Origin: Kaistia geumhonensis
GTDB taxonomy: Bacteria > Pseudomonadota > Alphaproteobacteria > Rhizobiales > Kaistiaceae
Direction of reading: 5' to 3'
NCBI RefSeq assembly: GCF_030815145.1
Contig: NZ_JAUSWJ010000001.1
Span: 1,302,001-1,366,000 of the forward strand
DNA length: 64,000 nt
Shown here: positions 46,981 through 55,263 of the stretch, one piece after another
How the letters are laid out: every line of letters begins with the position of its first letter
Position numbering within the stretch: position 1 is the first letter of the stretch
The notes under the pieces: generated by a model
Told to the model about the DNA's origin: nothing
The model's database searches: none
What the model saw: the letters and a program-made list of their open reading frames with translations, nothing else
Translations under genes and position numbers: made by a program

Positions 46981-48288
46981 CTAGAGCGTCAGCCGCTCCT
47001 GGCCCCACCAGGTGCGGGCGAGCGGCGCGCCGCCGACGAAGGCGCCGTGCGGCAGCGCGTCGGCGATGCGCAGGCATTCGTTCCACTTCGCCATGCGCTC
47101 GGACCGCGTGAACGAGCCGACCTTGAGCTGGCCGGCGCCGAGCCCCGCCGCGATATGGCTGATCGAGACATCCTCGGTCTCGCCCGAGCGGGCCGAGACG
47201 ATGGCGCGCCAGCCGGCCGCCTCCGCCGCCGCGAAGGTGGCGAAGGCCTGGCTGACCGTGCCGGTCTGGTTGACCTTGATCAGCACCGCGTTGCAGGCGC
47301 CCTCGCGGGCCGCGCGCTCGACCAGCGCGGCATTGGTGACGAGATAGTCGTCGCCGATGATCTGGACGCTCTCGCCGAAGCGCTCGGTGAAGGCGCGCAT
47401 GCCGGCGGTGTCGTCCTCTGCCAGCGGATCCTCGATCGAGGCGATCGGATAGGCGTCGATCCAGCGCCCGAGAAGATCGATCATCGCGCCGGAATCGAGC
47501 TCGCGATCCTCGAGCGCCAGGCGATAGCGGCCGTCCCTGCCGAACTCGGAAGCGGCGATGTCGAGCGAGATCACGACGCGCCCGCTCCTCCCCTCGCCGG
47601 CCCGCTCGATTGCCTCCGCCAGGGTTTCCAGCGCCTCCTCGTTGGACGAGAAGACCGGCCACCAGCCGCCTTCGTCGGCGACACCCGCGAGGCGCCCCTT
47701 CTTCGCCATGAGATCGCCGGCCGCGAAATAGACGGCGCTGGTGACGTCCATCACCTCGTCGAAGCTCGTCGCGCCGGGCACCATGATCATGAAGTCCTGG
47801 ACATCGACGCGACGCCCGGCATGGGCGCCGCCGCCGAAGATCTGGATTTCCGGCAGCGGCAGCGAGGGCGTGCGCGACCAGTGGTCGGCGATGTGGCGCC
47901 AGAGCGGCTTGCGGGCCGAGGCCGCCGCCGCATGCAGCACTGCGAGCGAGACCGCGACGGTCGCGTTGCCGCCGATCGTCGCCTTGAGCGGCGAAGGATC
48001 GAGCCCGACCAGCACGGCGTCGACGCCCGCCTGATCCGCGGCGTCGCGGCCGCGCAGCGCCCCGGCGATCAGCCCGTTCACATGGGCGACAGCGCCGCGC
48101 ACGTCCTTGCCCCGCAACCGCTCGCCGCCATCGCGCAGCTCGATCGCCTCGCGCGTGCCCCGCGAGGCGCCGGCCGGCGCGATCGCGCGGCCGATGGCGC
48201 CGTCGGAAAGCGTCACCTCGGCCTCGACGGTCGGATTGCCGCGCGAATCGAAGACGCGGCGGCCGCGGATCGCGGTGATGTCAGCCAT
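46981..48288 (-). CDS. Enolase paralogue with altered active-site residues
   Basis: A 435-residue member of the enolase family. Most enolase motifs are present: GASRG, the metal ligands D243 (SLDIAASEF), E286 (SIEDPLAEDD) and D313 (IIGDDYLVTN), the bases K338 (LIKVNQTGT) and K389 (GQLKVGS), E206 (ADEGGWWP) and H156 (GGAHAG). Two residues differ. The histidine of the normally invariant SHRSGETED is alanine (A366 in SARSGETED), and the glutamate of QEFMI is aspartate (D165). Both lie near the substrate, so a different phosphorylated substrate or reduced enolase activity is likely. It overlaps a phosphotransferase-family gene by 8 bases, which suggests that the kinase makes its substrate. Confidence 0.85.
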   Translation of the reverse strand: MADITAIRGRRVFDSRGNPTVEAEVTLSDGAIGRAIAPAGASRGTREAIELRDGGERLRGKDVRGAVAHVNGLIAGALRGRDAADQAGVDAVLVGLDPSPLKATIGGNATVAVSLAVLHAAAASARKPLWRHIADHWSRTPSLPLPEIQIFGGGAHAGRRVDVQDFMIMVPGATSFDEVMDVTSAVYFAAGDLMAKKGRLAGVADEGGWWPVFSSNEEALETLAEAIERAGEGRSGRVVISLDIAASEFGRDGRYRLALEDRELDSGAMIDLLGRWIDAYPIASIEDPLAEDDTAGMRAFTERFGESVQIIGDDYLVTNAALVERAAREGACNAVLIKVNQTGTVSQAFATFAAAEAAGWRAIVSARSGETEDVSISHIAAGLGAGQLKVGSFTRSERMAKWNECLRIADALPHGAFVGGAPLARTWWGQERLTL

Positions 48289-49336
48289 GATGGTCGAGGT
48301 CCGTTCCGATGCGGGTGAGGAGATCGTCGAGGCGATGAGGGGGCGACGGGATGAGGGCCGCTGCGATGGCGCGGACGGTGCGGCGCTCGGGCTCCGAGAG
48401 ATATTCGACCGGCGACTTGCCGTCGATGCGGGCGAGCATCAGCGCCGGCAGCAGCGCGGCGATGCGCCGTTCCAGCGTATCGACATCCTCGAAATCGACA
48501 TGCGCCGCATAGCTGCGCCAGAATTCAGCGGCGGACGCGAGGAGCGGCGCCCGCATCGGGCGGACATGGACCGCCTTCAGCACGAGATGGTTGAGACAGA
48601 AGGCGACGTCGAAGGCGGCGTCGCCCATGGTCGCGCATTCCGCGTCGAGCAGGATCGGCCCGGTCGGCGCGAGAAGGATGTTCTTCGGGCTGATATCGCC
48701 GTGCACCAGCACGGTGCGCGCCAGATCGAGTCCCCCGGCCAGCGTCGCGAGCGTCTTCGCGAGGTCCGGATGGCGGCCTGCCGCGAAGAGCAGATAGGGC
48801 TCGATGCGCAGGGCGCGGAAGTCGTCGGCATTGCGGAACGGTGCGTCGTCGAAGCCCGGCCGCGTCGAGGCTGCATGAATACGACCGAGCCGGTCGCCCA
48901 CCGCCTCCGCTTCGCCGGCGGGCGGCGATCCGGCGAGAAGGCACGCCTTCCAGAGCCGCACGCCATCGCCGCCGACATAATCCATGGCGAAGCCGTTCTC
49001 GGCCTCCGACCAGCCGAAGAGCCGCGGGACGGCATCCGGCACGACGCTGCCGGCGAAGGCGAGCCAGGCATATTCGGCCCGGCCGCGGCGCACCGGCGCG
49101 CGCCATTCGGCGGCGACCTTCAGCTTCGCCAGCGCGAACTTGACACAGACTTTCCGGTCACCGAGATCGACCACGCCGATATCGGAGGCGACCCCGCCGG
49201 CGAGCGGTTCGGCGCCGCGAATCTCGTCTTCTCTCGCAAGTCCGAGCCCGACGACGAGCCGGCGCGCGCGCGGCTCGAACGCCTCGACATCGTCACCGGC
49301 GCCGCTGGAAGCCGCGCCGTCCTCATGCCCCTGCAT
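48281..49336 (-). CDS. APH-family phosphotransferase (small-molecule kinase)
   Basis: A 351-residue kinase of the aminoglycoside phosphotransferase/choline kinase fold. The catalytic loop is VLVHGDISPKNILL (HGDxxxxN) and the metal site is ILLDAECATMGDAAFDVAF. The N-terminal ATP lobe has LAGGVASDIGVVDLGDRKVCVKFA with the conserved lysine. Family members phosphorylate hydroxyl groups of antibiotics, choline, homoserine or sugars. The gene lies 30 bases after the P-type ATPase gene and runs into the enolase-like gene, so it likely phosphorylates a metabolite that the enolase paralogue then dehydrates. Antibiotic resistance is less likely from this context. Confidence 0.83.
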   Translation of the reverse strand: MQGHEDGAASSGAGDDVEAFEPRARRLVVGLGLAREDEIRGAEPLAGGVASDIGVVDLGDRKVCVKFALAKLKVAAEWRAPVRRGRAEYAWLAFAGSVVPDAVPRLFGWSEAENGFAMDYVGGDGVRLWKACLLAGSPPAGEAEAVGDRLGRIHAASTRPGFDDAPFRNADDFRALRIEPYLLFAAGRHPDLAKTLATLAGGLDLARTVLVHGDISPKNILLAPTGPILLDAECATMGDAAFDVAFCLNHLVLKAVHVRPMRAPLLASAAEFWRSYAAHVDFEDVDTLERRIAALLPALMLARIDGKSPVEYLSEPERRTVRAIAAALIPSPPHRLDDLLTRIGTDLDHHG

Positions 49337-49366
49337 CCCGCTCCTCCCGCGATCCGCAACTTCTCT

Positions 49367-51994
49367 TTAGCGGCGCGGCAGGTCCCCCGCCAAGGGGGCG
49401 GGCGGCGATGGCACAATCCCGCCGCCGCCCCTCGTCGCCGCCCCCATGGCGAAGCGCTTCAGGACCTCGGCCGATCCGAGATAGAGGGCGGCGATGACGG
49501 CGATGGCGAGAAGGAGCGGCGCCGGCAGGGCGACGAAACCGAACACCGCGCCGAACGGCCCGAGTGCGATGCCGAGCGCGAGCGCCAGCGCGCCCAGCGA
49601 GGTGAGCACGAGGATCGGGTTCGGGCGGCCTTTCCAGAAGGGTCCGGCGGTCCGGATCAGGAAGATCACGAGAATCTGCGTCGCGATGGATTCGACGAAC
49701 CAGCCGGTGCGGAACGTCGCGACATCGGCGTCGAAGCCGTAGAGCAGCACGCCGAAGGTGAGGAAGTCGAACAGCGAGGACAGAGGGCCCATCACCAGGG
49801 TGAAGCGAAGGACCGCGTGCATGTCCCACACCTGCGGACGCGTCTCGTCTCCGCCGTCGTCGCGATCGAACGGGATGCCGATTTCCGAGAGGTCGTAGAC
49901 GAGGTTGTTGAGCAGGATCTGCAGCGGCGCCAGCGGCAGGAAGGGCAGCAGCATCGAGGCGACGGCGACCGAGAGCATGTTGCCGAAATTCGAGCTCGTG
50001 CCCATGCGGACATATTTCATGATGTTCGCATATGTGCGCCGCCCCTCCGCGACGCCGTCGGCGAGGACGCCGAGATCGGGATCGAGCAGGATGATATCCG
50101 CCGCCTCGCGCGCAACGTCGGCGCCGCCATCGACGGAGAGGCCGACATCGGCGGCATGGATCGCCGGCGCATCGTTGATGCCGTCGCCGATGAAGCCGAC
50201 GACATGGCCCCGGCGACGCAGCGCGGCGACGATGCGCGCCTTCTGATCCGGCGCGACGCGAACGAAGAGATCGGTGTCCGGCGCGCGCGTGGCGAGCGCG
50301 GCATCGCTCATCGCGGCGATCTCCGCCCCCGTCAGCATGCCCGTCGCTGGCAGCGACAGCGTGCCGACCAGATGGCTCACCACCGCCTCGCCATCGCCGG
50401 AGATGATCTTGACGCGGATGCCGGCCCGGACGAGCCGCGCGACGGCGGCGGTCGCGGAGGCCTTGGGCGGATCGAGGAACACCGCGAAGCCCGACAGGAT
50501 CAGCCCGGCCTCGCCCTCGGCCGTCAGCGCGCTCGCCTCGGCCGGCCGCCAGCCGACCGCGAGCAGGCGGAGCCCCTCCCTGCCCCTCCCGGCGATCAGC
50601 GCATCGACGGCCGCCCGCCGATCCGCGTCCAGCGGCACGAGCGTTCCATCCGGCTCCTCGCAGTGGGTCGCCCGCGCGAGAACGGCCTCGGGCGCGCCCT
50701 TCGTGACGATGATCCGCTCGCCGCCCCGCTCCAGCAGCACCGAGGCGCGCCGCCGCTCGAAATCGAACGGCAGATCGTCGAGGCGGGTCCAGCCCTCCTC
50801 CTTGGCCGACCGGGCAGCGAGGATGGCCTGGTCGAGATTGTTGCGAAGGCCGCCGACGAAGCGGGCATTGAGCGCCGCAAGGCCGGCGACGCGGGCGCTG
50901 CCGGCGCCGGTCCAGCCAAGGCTCGCGACATGGGCGATGCGCGCCTCGGTGAGCGTTCCGGTCTTGTCGGTACAGAGGATGTCCATGGCGCCGAGGTCGT
51001 GGATCGCGGCGAGGCGCTTCACGACCACCTTGCGCCGCGCCATGCGGGCGGCGCCGCGCGCCAGCGTCACCGTCATCACCATGGGCAGGAGCTCGGGCGT
51101 CAGGCCGACGGCGAGCGCGACGGCGAACAGGAAGCCCTCCAGCGTCAGGCCATGGCGCAGCAGCTGCGCCAGCAGCACGGCCAGCACCAGGAAGCCGGTG
51201 AGGCGAAGGATCAGCATGCCCAGCGCGTGCACGCCCCGCTCGAAGCTGGTCGGCGGGGCGCTCGCCTGCAGCGCCTCGGCGATGGCGCCGAAGCGCGTAT
51301 CGGCGCCCGTTGCGACCACGAGCATCGTCGCGGATCCCGAAACGAGGCTGGTGCCGCCGAAAAGCGCCGAGCCCTCGTCGCAGCCCTCTCCCGGAGCGGG
51401 CGGCGCCGGGTGCTTCTCGACGCCATAGGGTTCGCCGGTCAGCACCGCCTCGTCCGCGACTGCGCCGGCCGCCGCGATCACCAGGCCGTCGGCCGGGACC
51501 AGTTCGCCGGCGCCGATCTCCACGATGTCGCCCGGCACGATCTCGGCGACGGCGATCTCCGCCGCCTCGCCGTCGCGCTGCACGCGGGCCGTCACGGCGA
51601 CGGAGCGCTTCAGCGCCGCGACCGTCCGCGCGGCCTGCCGCTCCTGCGCCATGTCGAGCCCGATGGAGCCCGCGACGATCACGAGAATGACGGCTGCGCT
51701 CTGCCAGTCACCCGTGAGGCCGGTCACGGCCGCCGCGATGAGCAGGATGGCGACCAGCGGCTCGGCCAGCCGGTGCGCCAGGCGGGCGACCAGCGAGCGC
51801 TCGGTCCGCACCACCGCGAGATTGGGGCCGAAGCGCCCGCGCCGCGCATCTGCCTCGCTGCTCGAAAGGCCGGCCGGTGTCGCGCCGAGCCGGCCGGCGA
51901 CGGCATCGAGACCATCCAGCCAGAAGGCCGCCATCCGGGATTTCGCCTGTCCCCGATGGACCGTCCCCGCCCCTCGCCTGCGACCTGCCGTCAT
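49367..51994 (-). CDS. mgtA: Magnesium-type P-type ATPase (MgtA/MgtB family)
   Basis: An 875-residue cation pump. The actuator loop has VLTGEPYGVEKH (TGES-like). The phosphorylation site ILCTDKTGTLTEA is near residue 340, KGAPEAVL contacts ATP, and GDGINDAPAIHAADVGLSVDGGADVAREAADIIL (in parts) is the hinge region. The membrane part includes GLTPELLPMVMTVTLARGA, the class IIIB pattern of Mg2+ transporters, and about ten helices. The first 20 residues are not conserved, so the ATG at 51934 is also possible, but GGAG precedes 51994. It heads a minus-strand run with the kinase, enolase-like and epimerase genes. Enolases need Mg2+, but that link is speculative. Confidence 0.9.
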   Translation of the reverse strand: MTAGRRRGAGTVHRGQAKSRMAAFWLDGLDAVAGRLGATPAGLSSSEADARRGRFGPNLAVVRTERSLVARLAHRLAEPLVAILLIAAAVTGLTGDWQSAAVILVIVAGSIGLDMAQERQAARTVAALKRSVAVTARVQRDGEAAEIAVAEIVPGDIVEIGAGELVPADGLVIAAAGAVADEAVLTGEPYGVEKHPAPPAPGEGCDEGSALFGGTSLVSGSATMLVVATGADTRFGAIAEALQASAPPTSFERGVHALGMLILRLTGFLVLAVLLAQLLRHGLTLEGFLFAVALAVGLTPELLPMVMTVTLARGAARMARRKVVVKRLAAIHDLGAMDILCTDKTGTLTEARIAHVASLGWTGAGSARVAGLAALNARFVGGLRNNLDQAILAARSAKEEGWTRLDDLPFDFERRRASVLLERGGERIIVTKGAPEAVLARATHCEEPDGTLVPLDADRRAAVDALIAGRGREGLRLLAVGWRPAEASALTAEGEAGLILSGFAVFLDPPKASATAAVARLVRAGIRVKIISGDGEAVVSHLVGTLSLPATGMLTGAEIAAMSDAALATRAPDTDLFVRVAPDQKARIVAALRRRGHVVGFIGDGINDAPAIHAADVGLSVDGGADVAREAADIILLDPDLGVLADGVAEGRRTYANIMKYVRMGTSSNFGNMLSVAVASMLLPFLPLAPLQILLNNLVYDLSEIGIPFDRDDGGDETRPQVWDMHAVLRFTLVMGPLSSLFDFLTFGVLLYGFDADVATFRTGWFVESIATQILVIFLIRTAGPFWKGRPNPILVLTSLGALALALGIALGPFGAVFGFVALPAPLLLAIAVIAALYLGSAEVLKRFAMGAATRGGGGIVPSPPAPLAGDLPRR

Positions 51995-52461
51995 GACGCG
52001 CTCCGCCGCCCGCCGCGCCGAGGCGGCCGCCGCGTCCTGACTACGCCGCGCCGCGCTCGGCGTCTTCGATGTCGATCAAACTGCGGATGGGAAGGGCTCA
52101 AAAGCGAACCGCCGCCGGGAGGGGGAATCCCGGCGGCGATTGCTTCAGATGAGTTTCGTGCGAGGGCCGTTTCCGACGAGACGCGACCGTGGGGGAGACG
52201 TCTCCGGCGCTCGGGGGAACCACCGCCTCGCAGTTCCTATTGTTGCTACGCACATCGCGTTTTGCAAAGCAAAAAAACGTAGAGATTGTGCGGAAAGTGC
52301 ATTTCTCCCCGCCAGTCTGCCGCAATAGTGTGCACTAGTCGACATATCGGGTGACCCTCGACGCGCGAGCGCCTGCCCGGAGCGGTTATCGGCAGTTCGG
52401 AACGGGATGAAGCGACGCCGGGTGATTCGCGGCCGGCTGCCGCCATGGGATCGTCGATCTG
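51995..52461. other. Gene-free region between mgtA and an IS remnant
   Basis: About 470 bases with no supported frame. It holds a strong hairpin (52111-52137) in the leader side of mgtA and a small inverted repeat, TTTTGC-AAA-GCAAAA, at 52260-52274 in an AT-rich stretch. The mgtA promoter is probably here. Confidence 0.5.
52111..52137 (-). promoter_or_regulatory. Strong hairpin upstream of mgtA, possible leader element
   Basis: Perfect 10-base arms GCCGCCGGGA and TCCCGGCGGC enclose a 7-base loop about 115 bases before the mgtA start. On the minus strand it is followed by GGTTCGCTTTTG. It could be an attenuator in an mgtA leader or a terminator left from a lost gene. Confidence 0.4.
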
Positions 52462-52800
52462 TGGGCTGCCCCCTGAAAAGTGGTCCTCCGTGAAGTCGGC
52501 TTTTGAGCCTTGGAGGATGCCGCTGGGGCGCAGAAGAAGCATAAGCCTGAAGAGATCGTCGCGAAACTTCGGCAGGTCGACGTGTTCTTGTCGCAAGGTC
52601 GACCAGTTGCCGAGGCGATCCGCACGATCGGAGTGACCGCCTTCACTTATTACCCTTGGCGCAAAGAGTTCGGCGGCCCGAAGAGTGATCAGGTGAAGCG
52701 GTTGAAGGACATCGAGAATGAGAACGAGCGGCTTCGCAAGGCGGTCTCGGACCTGACGCTTGAGAAGCTCATCCTGGCGGAGGCTGCCCGCTGGTTGCTC
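52462..52800 (+). mobile_element. Truncated IS3-family insertion sequence, left end
   Basis: The stretch begins with TGGGCTGCCCCCTGAAAAGT, a typical left end of IS3-family (IS407-like) elements, and runs into an orfA-type frame. The sequence stops matching after LEKLILAEAA, and neither orfB nor a right inverted repeat is found before the next gene. It is a dead remnant. Confidence 0.75.
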
Positions 52801-52953
52801 GAGCGCTGGCCGGCCGGCGCGATCAAGCCCAGAAGCTACGGCGATGCGCTGCAGGCCCGTCTCGGCGCGCTTGAAGGATCATCCTCGGCCGAGAGCGCGC
52901 GAGACGCACTGATCAAGGGCGCAGATGACGCGGGGATCCTCGATCGGTCGTGA
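52510..52953 (+). pseudogene. IS3-family orfA remnant fused to unrelated sequence
   Basis: The frame encodes KKHKPEEIVAKLRQVDVFLSQ, IRTIGVTAFTYYPWRKEFGG and ENERLRKAVSDLTLEKLIL, the helix-turn-helix and leucine zipper of IS3 OrfA proteins. The expected ATG (52517, ATGCCG) is out of frame with this body, so a small frameshift lies near residue 8 and only a TTG is in frame. After residue 95 the product is unrelated (WLLERWPAGAIKPRSYGD) up to a stop at 52953. Without orfB it cannot transpose. The insertion must have lost its 3' part by deletion next to the GGDEF gene. Confidence 0.75.
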
Positions 52954-52980
52954 TCGCCGAAGCGCGCTGCCCGCTGTGGG

Positions 52981-53979
52981 CTAGGCCAGGCTGAAGGTCG
53001 CGCGCCCCAGCGCCTTCGCCGCATATAGCGCTTGGTCAGCGCGTGCCAGCCAGTCGGCATGATCTTCAGGCAAGGCATGATCGGCTATGCCGATGCTGGC
53101 CGTGAGCCGACCGCGCGTCGGGTGCCGTATCTCCGCTTCGTTGAGGCCGTGGAGAAGCCGGCCCGCGACGGTTACGGCACCGTCGGCGCTGCTGCCCGGC
53201 AGGATCAAGGCGAACTCCTCACCGCCGAAGCGGCAGATCACGTCATCCGGCCGCCGGGCGAATGGCGCGAGCAACCTGCCGAACTCGGCAAGCACGCGGT
53301 CGCCGCCAGCATGTCCCAGGCTGTCGTTGATCTCTTTGAAGTGATCGAGATCGATCAGCAGCAGCGAGACCGGCGCAGCGGTACGAACGGCTCGGCGGAC
53401 AGCCCTCGGCAGTTCCTCGTCGAGCTTGCGACGATTGAAGAGCCCGGTCAGACTGTCAGTGTAGCTGTCCGATCGAAGCTTGGCGTTCTGCAGTGTCAGA
53501 TTCAGCTCGTGGCCTGTGATCGCCGCGAGATCGGACAGTATCTCCAGATTGAAATCCGCTGGGGGGCCCGCCTCGGACCGCATCACGCAGAGTGTGCCGA
53601 CGACGGAACTGCTCACGCCCCGGATCGGCACGCTGGCGTAGAATCGCCAGGGCAGGTCAGCCGCCAGCGGATGTCCGGCGAGCTGAGGCGACGAACGCAT
53701 GTCTTCGATCACGAGCGGCTCGCCGGTCGAGATGACATGCGTGCAGACACTGCGATCCCGCTCAATAAAATCGTGCAGAGCATCGGATGTCTTCGACTTC
53801 ATCCACTGTTGGCCAGCGTCGACAAAACTGAGAAAAGCGACGTCGGCGCCATAAACTCGCGACGCGATCCGCGTGATGCGGTCGAACCGTTCCTCCGGCG
53901 GTGTATCGAGCAGCCCGTAGCTGTAGAGCTCGTCGAGCCGGTTGGGCTCGTCGGCGGGCGGGGGAGGCGGTGTCCACAT
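52981..53979 (-). CDS. GAF-GGDEF diguanylate cyclase
   Basis: A 332-residue soluble protein. An N-terminal GAF domain (about residues 20-165) has the pattern ERFDRITRIASRVYGADVAFLSFVDAGQQWMKS and IERDRSVCTHVISTGEPLVIEDMR typical of GAF cyclases. The C-terminal GGDEF domain has DSLTGLFNRRKLDEEL, LLLIDLDHFKEINDSLGHAGGD and the active site FGGEEFALIL. GGEEF is a fully active variant. No RxxD inhibitory site is evident just before it. It makes c-di-GMP in response to an unknown small-molecule or redox signal. It is alone between the IS remnant and a tRNA region. Confidence 0.9.
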   Translation of the reverse strand: MWTPPPPPADEPNRLDELYSYGLLDTPPEERFDRITRIASRVYGADVAFLSFVDAGQQWMKSKTSDALHDFIERDRSVCTHVISTGEPLVIEDMRSSPQLAGHPLAADLPWRFYASVPIRGVSSSVVGTLCVMRSEAGPPADFNLEILSDLAAITGHELNLTLQNAKLRSDSYTDSLTGLFNRRKLDEELPRAVRRAVRTAAPVSLLLIDLDHFKEINDSLGHAGGDRVLAEFGRLLAPFARRPDDVICRFGGEEFALILPGSSADGAVTVAGRLLHGLNEAEIRHPTRGRLTASIGIADHALPEDHADWLARADQALYAAKALGRATFSLA

Positions 53980-54410
53980 TGTCTGTTCCGTCGGGGCGGC
54001 GCAAGGGGCTCCGAGGAGTTTGCTCGGGCTTCACGTCAGCAGCAATATCAGTTGCCGCATTGGGTTCAGAAAGGTCAGTCGATTGCAATCACAGAGGTGA
54101 TTGCCAGCCGCTCACACGCGCCCGTTCGGCAGGCCAGAGGGCGCGATCCGGATCGACGTCGTGCGCCCGGCACATTCCCGACAGACCAGATCGCGACCGG
54201 CGAGCGTGGCCGGAGCTCGTGTTGATGAGCCAATGAGCCGGGCGTCACGCCCATGCCTGTCAGTGAGCGGTGACCGTGTATCCGCCTTCAATGAGGCTGC
54301 CGAGGGTGCCGGTCACGCGATTCGGGGGCGTTTCTGTCCGGTTTCTGTCCGGAGACCGATGCGGCGCCGCGCACGCATCGGGAAAACCTCAAAAAATGCA
54401 AGAGGGTCAA
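53980..54410. other. Gene-free region before tRNA-Pro
   Basis: About 430 bases with no credible frame. It contains the promoter side of the GAF-GGDEF gene and a tandem 11-base repeat (54331-54352). Frames here that run into the tRNA gene are artefacts. Confidence 0.5.
54331..54352. repeat. Tandem 11-base direct repeat
   Basis: TTTCTGTCCGG occurs twice without a gap, about 60 bases from the 3' end of tRNA-Pro. Its role is unknown; repeats beside tRNA genes can be traces of past integration, but no integrase gene is present. Confidence 0.6.
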
Positions 54411-54487
54411 TGGTCGGAGTGGCAGGATTTGAACCTGCGACCCCATCGTCCCGAACGATGTGCGCTACCAGGCTGCGCTACACTCCG
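54411..54487 (-). tRNA. tRNA-Pro (anticodon CGG)
   Basis: Read on the minus strand, the 77-base gene begins CGGAGTGTAGCGCAGCCTGG and folds as a full cloverleaf. The anticodon stem CATCG/CGATG encloses TTCGGGA (anticodon CGG, reading CCG). The T arm is GCAGGTTCAAATCCTGC, the acceptor stem closes with CACTCCG, and discriminator A plus CCA are encoded. Confidence 0.97.
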
Positions 54488-54677
54488 TGACCATCGGCGA
54501 GCGGGGTTATAGCGACGCGTGCTGGGCGCCGCAAGCGCGTAAATCGCGCCTGTGGATGAACGGCCCGGACAATGCCACGGCACGGCCGCAGCCGGCGTCG
54601 CCGCGCGCTTGTCGGCGTTGCGGGAAAGGCCCCTTGCCGCTATAGCACGGGCGTCGTGGCCCAAGAGCCGCGCTGGA

Positions 54678-54752
54678 TGGGGCGTCGCCAAGCGGTAAGG
54701 CAGCGGTTTTTGGTACCGCCATCCGAAGGTTCGAATCCTTCCGCCCCAGCCA
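54678..54752 (+). tRNA. tRNA-Gln (anticodon TTG)
   Basis: The 75-base gene starts TGGGGCGTCGCCAAGCGG. The anticodon stem GCGGT/ACCGC encloses TTTTGGT (anticodon TTG, reading CAA). The T arm is GAAGGTTCGAATCCTTC, the acceptor stem ends CGCCCCA, and discriminator G plus CCA are encoded. Confidence 0.97.
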
Positions 54753-54973
54753 ACCCTCCAGAATGGCCTGAACCTGCCGTTTCATCCGATATCCGGATCG
54801 CGTGTGCACGGCAGTTGTGCCGCTGACTCACGCCTGATCGCGCCTGTTGTCAGTCGCGCGTCCGACGCTCCGACCTGCGGCACCATCTCGGCAATGCGGT
54901 GCGAAATCCCGTCGGCACCGCAAGCCTCACCCGCTCCTCCGGCGACAGGCTGGATCGGCGCGGAAGGTGCGGG

Positions 54974-55200
54974 TCAGGCCTTGCGCCCCGAGGCGACGCT
55001 CGCGCCGGCGTCGGTGAGCTGCAGGCTGCGGTCCTGCTTGCGGAAGAGCGGGCGGCCGACCTGATCCTCGAGCTGCTTCATCTGCAAGCTCAGCGCGGAC
55101 GGTGTGCCGCCGAGCGCCTCGCCGGCGCGTGAGAAGCCGCCAAGCTCGTCGGCCTTCGCCAGCGAGCGCAGCACGTCGTGTCGAGATCGACCGGCCGCAT
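54974..55200 (-). pseudogene. LysR-family regulator remnant, frameshifted and truncated
   Basis: The ATG at 55200 opens MRPVDLDT, the usual start of many rhizobial LysR regulators. The frame then shifts, and the HTH continues in another frame as LRSLAKADELGGFSRAGEALGGTPSALSLQMKQLEDQVGRPLFRK (in parts). It ends at a stop after LQLTDAGASVASGRKA, so the whole effector domain is missing. An insertion of about two bases near residue 9 explains the shift. It lies just beyond the 3' end of the seven-gene peptide-type ABC operon and may be its former regulator. Confidence 0.75.
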
Positions 55201-55263
55201 CGATTGCTACGCCTGCCGGACGGGCAGGACGGGCAACCGATGAACCCGGCGTCTTCGGCGGGC

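Noticed and set aside
48107-52282. Very long plus-strand frame of about 1391 codons
   Set aside because: It is antisense to the enolase-like, kinase and P-type ATPase genes, is Arg/Asp/His-rich and of low complexity, and only reflects the GC-rich codon pattern of those genes.
54101-54490. Frame ending GFEPATPSSRTMCATRLRYTP
   Set aside because: This is the well-known false protein made by reading through a tRNA-Pro gene; the tRNA is unmistakable.
54640-54831. Minus-strand frame with EGFEPSDGGTKNRCLTAWRR
   Set aside because: It is a read-through of the tRNA-Gln gene and has no other support.
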